Source: Streptomyces sp. Ncost-T10-10d (lineage in GTDB: Bacteria > Actinomycetota > Actinomycetes > Streptomycetales > Streptomycetaceae). Taken from it: 33,397 bases of DNA. The number at the start of each line of letters is the position of its first letter. Position 1 is the stretch's first letter. Position numbers and translations under genes: made by a program. Positions 33,264 to 33,397 of the stretch are shown one piece after another. Location: contig NZ_FMDF01000007.1 in the NCBI RefSeq assembly GCF_900091955.1, positions 1-33,397 of the forward strand, given 5' to 3'. The notes under the pieces are model-generated. The model was not told where the DNA came from and did not search any database. It was given only the letters and a program-made list of their open reading frames with translations.

Positions 33264-33397
33264 CGGCCAGGTCGTGCCCGGCGACGTGCTCCCGGACCAG
33301 GGCCTCCAGGACGGCAGGCTCTCCCGGGATGTCGTGCGGGTCGTCGTGGTGCCACTCGCAGCCGTCCAGCGGGCAGGTGTCTCCGCCGGGTTCTCCA
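33264..33397 (-). CDS. Partial gene at the window edge
   Basis: The minus frame entering the window reads GEPGGDTCPLDGCEWHHDDP, HDIPGEPAVLEALVREHVAG and HDLADV. It is coherent up to about 33258, where the ATG of the following frame overlaps (GATGTC/ATGTCC). The CPLDGCEWHHD pattern resembles a small zinc-binding knuckle. It is either the end of an upstream gene overlapping the next, or the 5' part of one gene broken by a frameshift. Confidence 0.45.

Noticed and set aside
1..33397. tRNA, rRNA or riboswitch genes
   Set aside because: I looked for cloverleaf arms and T-loop (GGTTCGAATCC-like) sequences by eye and found none convincing; a covariance-model scan would be decisive.

Overview
This is high-GC actinobacterial DNA, most likely from Streptomyces. 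The signs are G/C-rich third codon positions, many GTG starts, abundant Tat/Sec-type small secreted proteins, streptomycete-type families (LGFP repeats with a DUF2599-like domain, DUF5707, DUF4267, a DUF6342-like protein) and remnants of IS630, IS1182, IS5, IS1380 and Tn3 elements. The mix of intact accessory genes and many truncated or frameshifted genes looks like a chromosome arm or a linear plasmid or integrated element, not conserved core genome.

Layout, left to right. 1-545: remnants of a response regulator and an IS630 transposase. 546-1562: a secreted LGFP-repeat protein. 1802-3935: a VOC protein and a DinB protein in an overlapping operon, divergent from a WYL regulator. 4428-5537: a small membrane protein and a pair of overlapping small secreted proteins. 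5884-6340: a decayed Ku gene joined to a helix-turn-helix. 6469-8118: an esterase divergent from a MarR regulator. 8594-11045: a decayed aminoglycoside-phosphotransferase-like gene, a small SHOCT-like ORF and an IS1182 remnant. 11047-13153: an HxlR redox-type regulator divergent from a quinone-oxidoreductase-type enzyme, then a DUF4267 membrane protein. 13170-14513: a frameshifted methyltransferase and a truncated DUF5707 protein.

15368-17825 is the first highlight: a minus-strand two-gene unit in which a macrodomain protein precedes a protein fusing a family-1-like uracil-DNA-glycosylase domain to an R-S-E class ADP-ribosyltransferase domain. The pairing suggests an ADP-ribosylation writer and eraser on one operon, possibly a toxin-antitoxin-like or phage-defence module aimed at DNA-associated targets. 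The glycosylase catalytic Asp position is Asn.

18356-22676: two small secreted proteins, a decayed MobF relaxase, an IS5 remnant, a SUKH-family protein and a flavoprotein-monooxygenase tail. 22785-24284: a class 3 lipase with two IPT/TIG domains. 24497-25570: fragments (an unassigned conserved protein, a TetR-like tail, a hydrolase tail, a resolvase HTH). 25646-26533: a secreted endonuclease/exonuclease/phosphatase-family protein. 26645-27355: an internally deleted IS1380.

27509-28991 is the second highlight: a 27-codon gene with a strong ribosome-binding site, ending in Tyr-Ser-Tyr-Tyr, followed by a stem-loop and then a cytochrome P450 on the same strand. This matches the logic of cittilin-type P450-crosslinked RiPPs (core YIYY) but with a different core. 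29366-31866: a frameshifted XRE regulator, a small zinc-ribbon protein, and an ATPase fragment next to an internally deleted Tn3-type transposase. 31882-33397: small proteins of unknown function, ending in a partial gene at the window edge.
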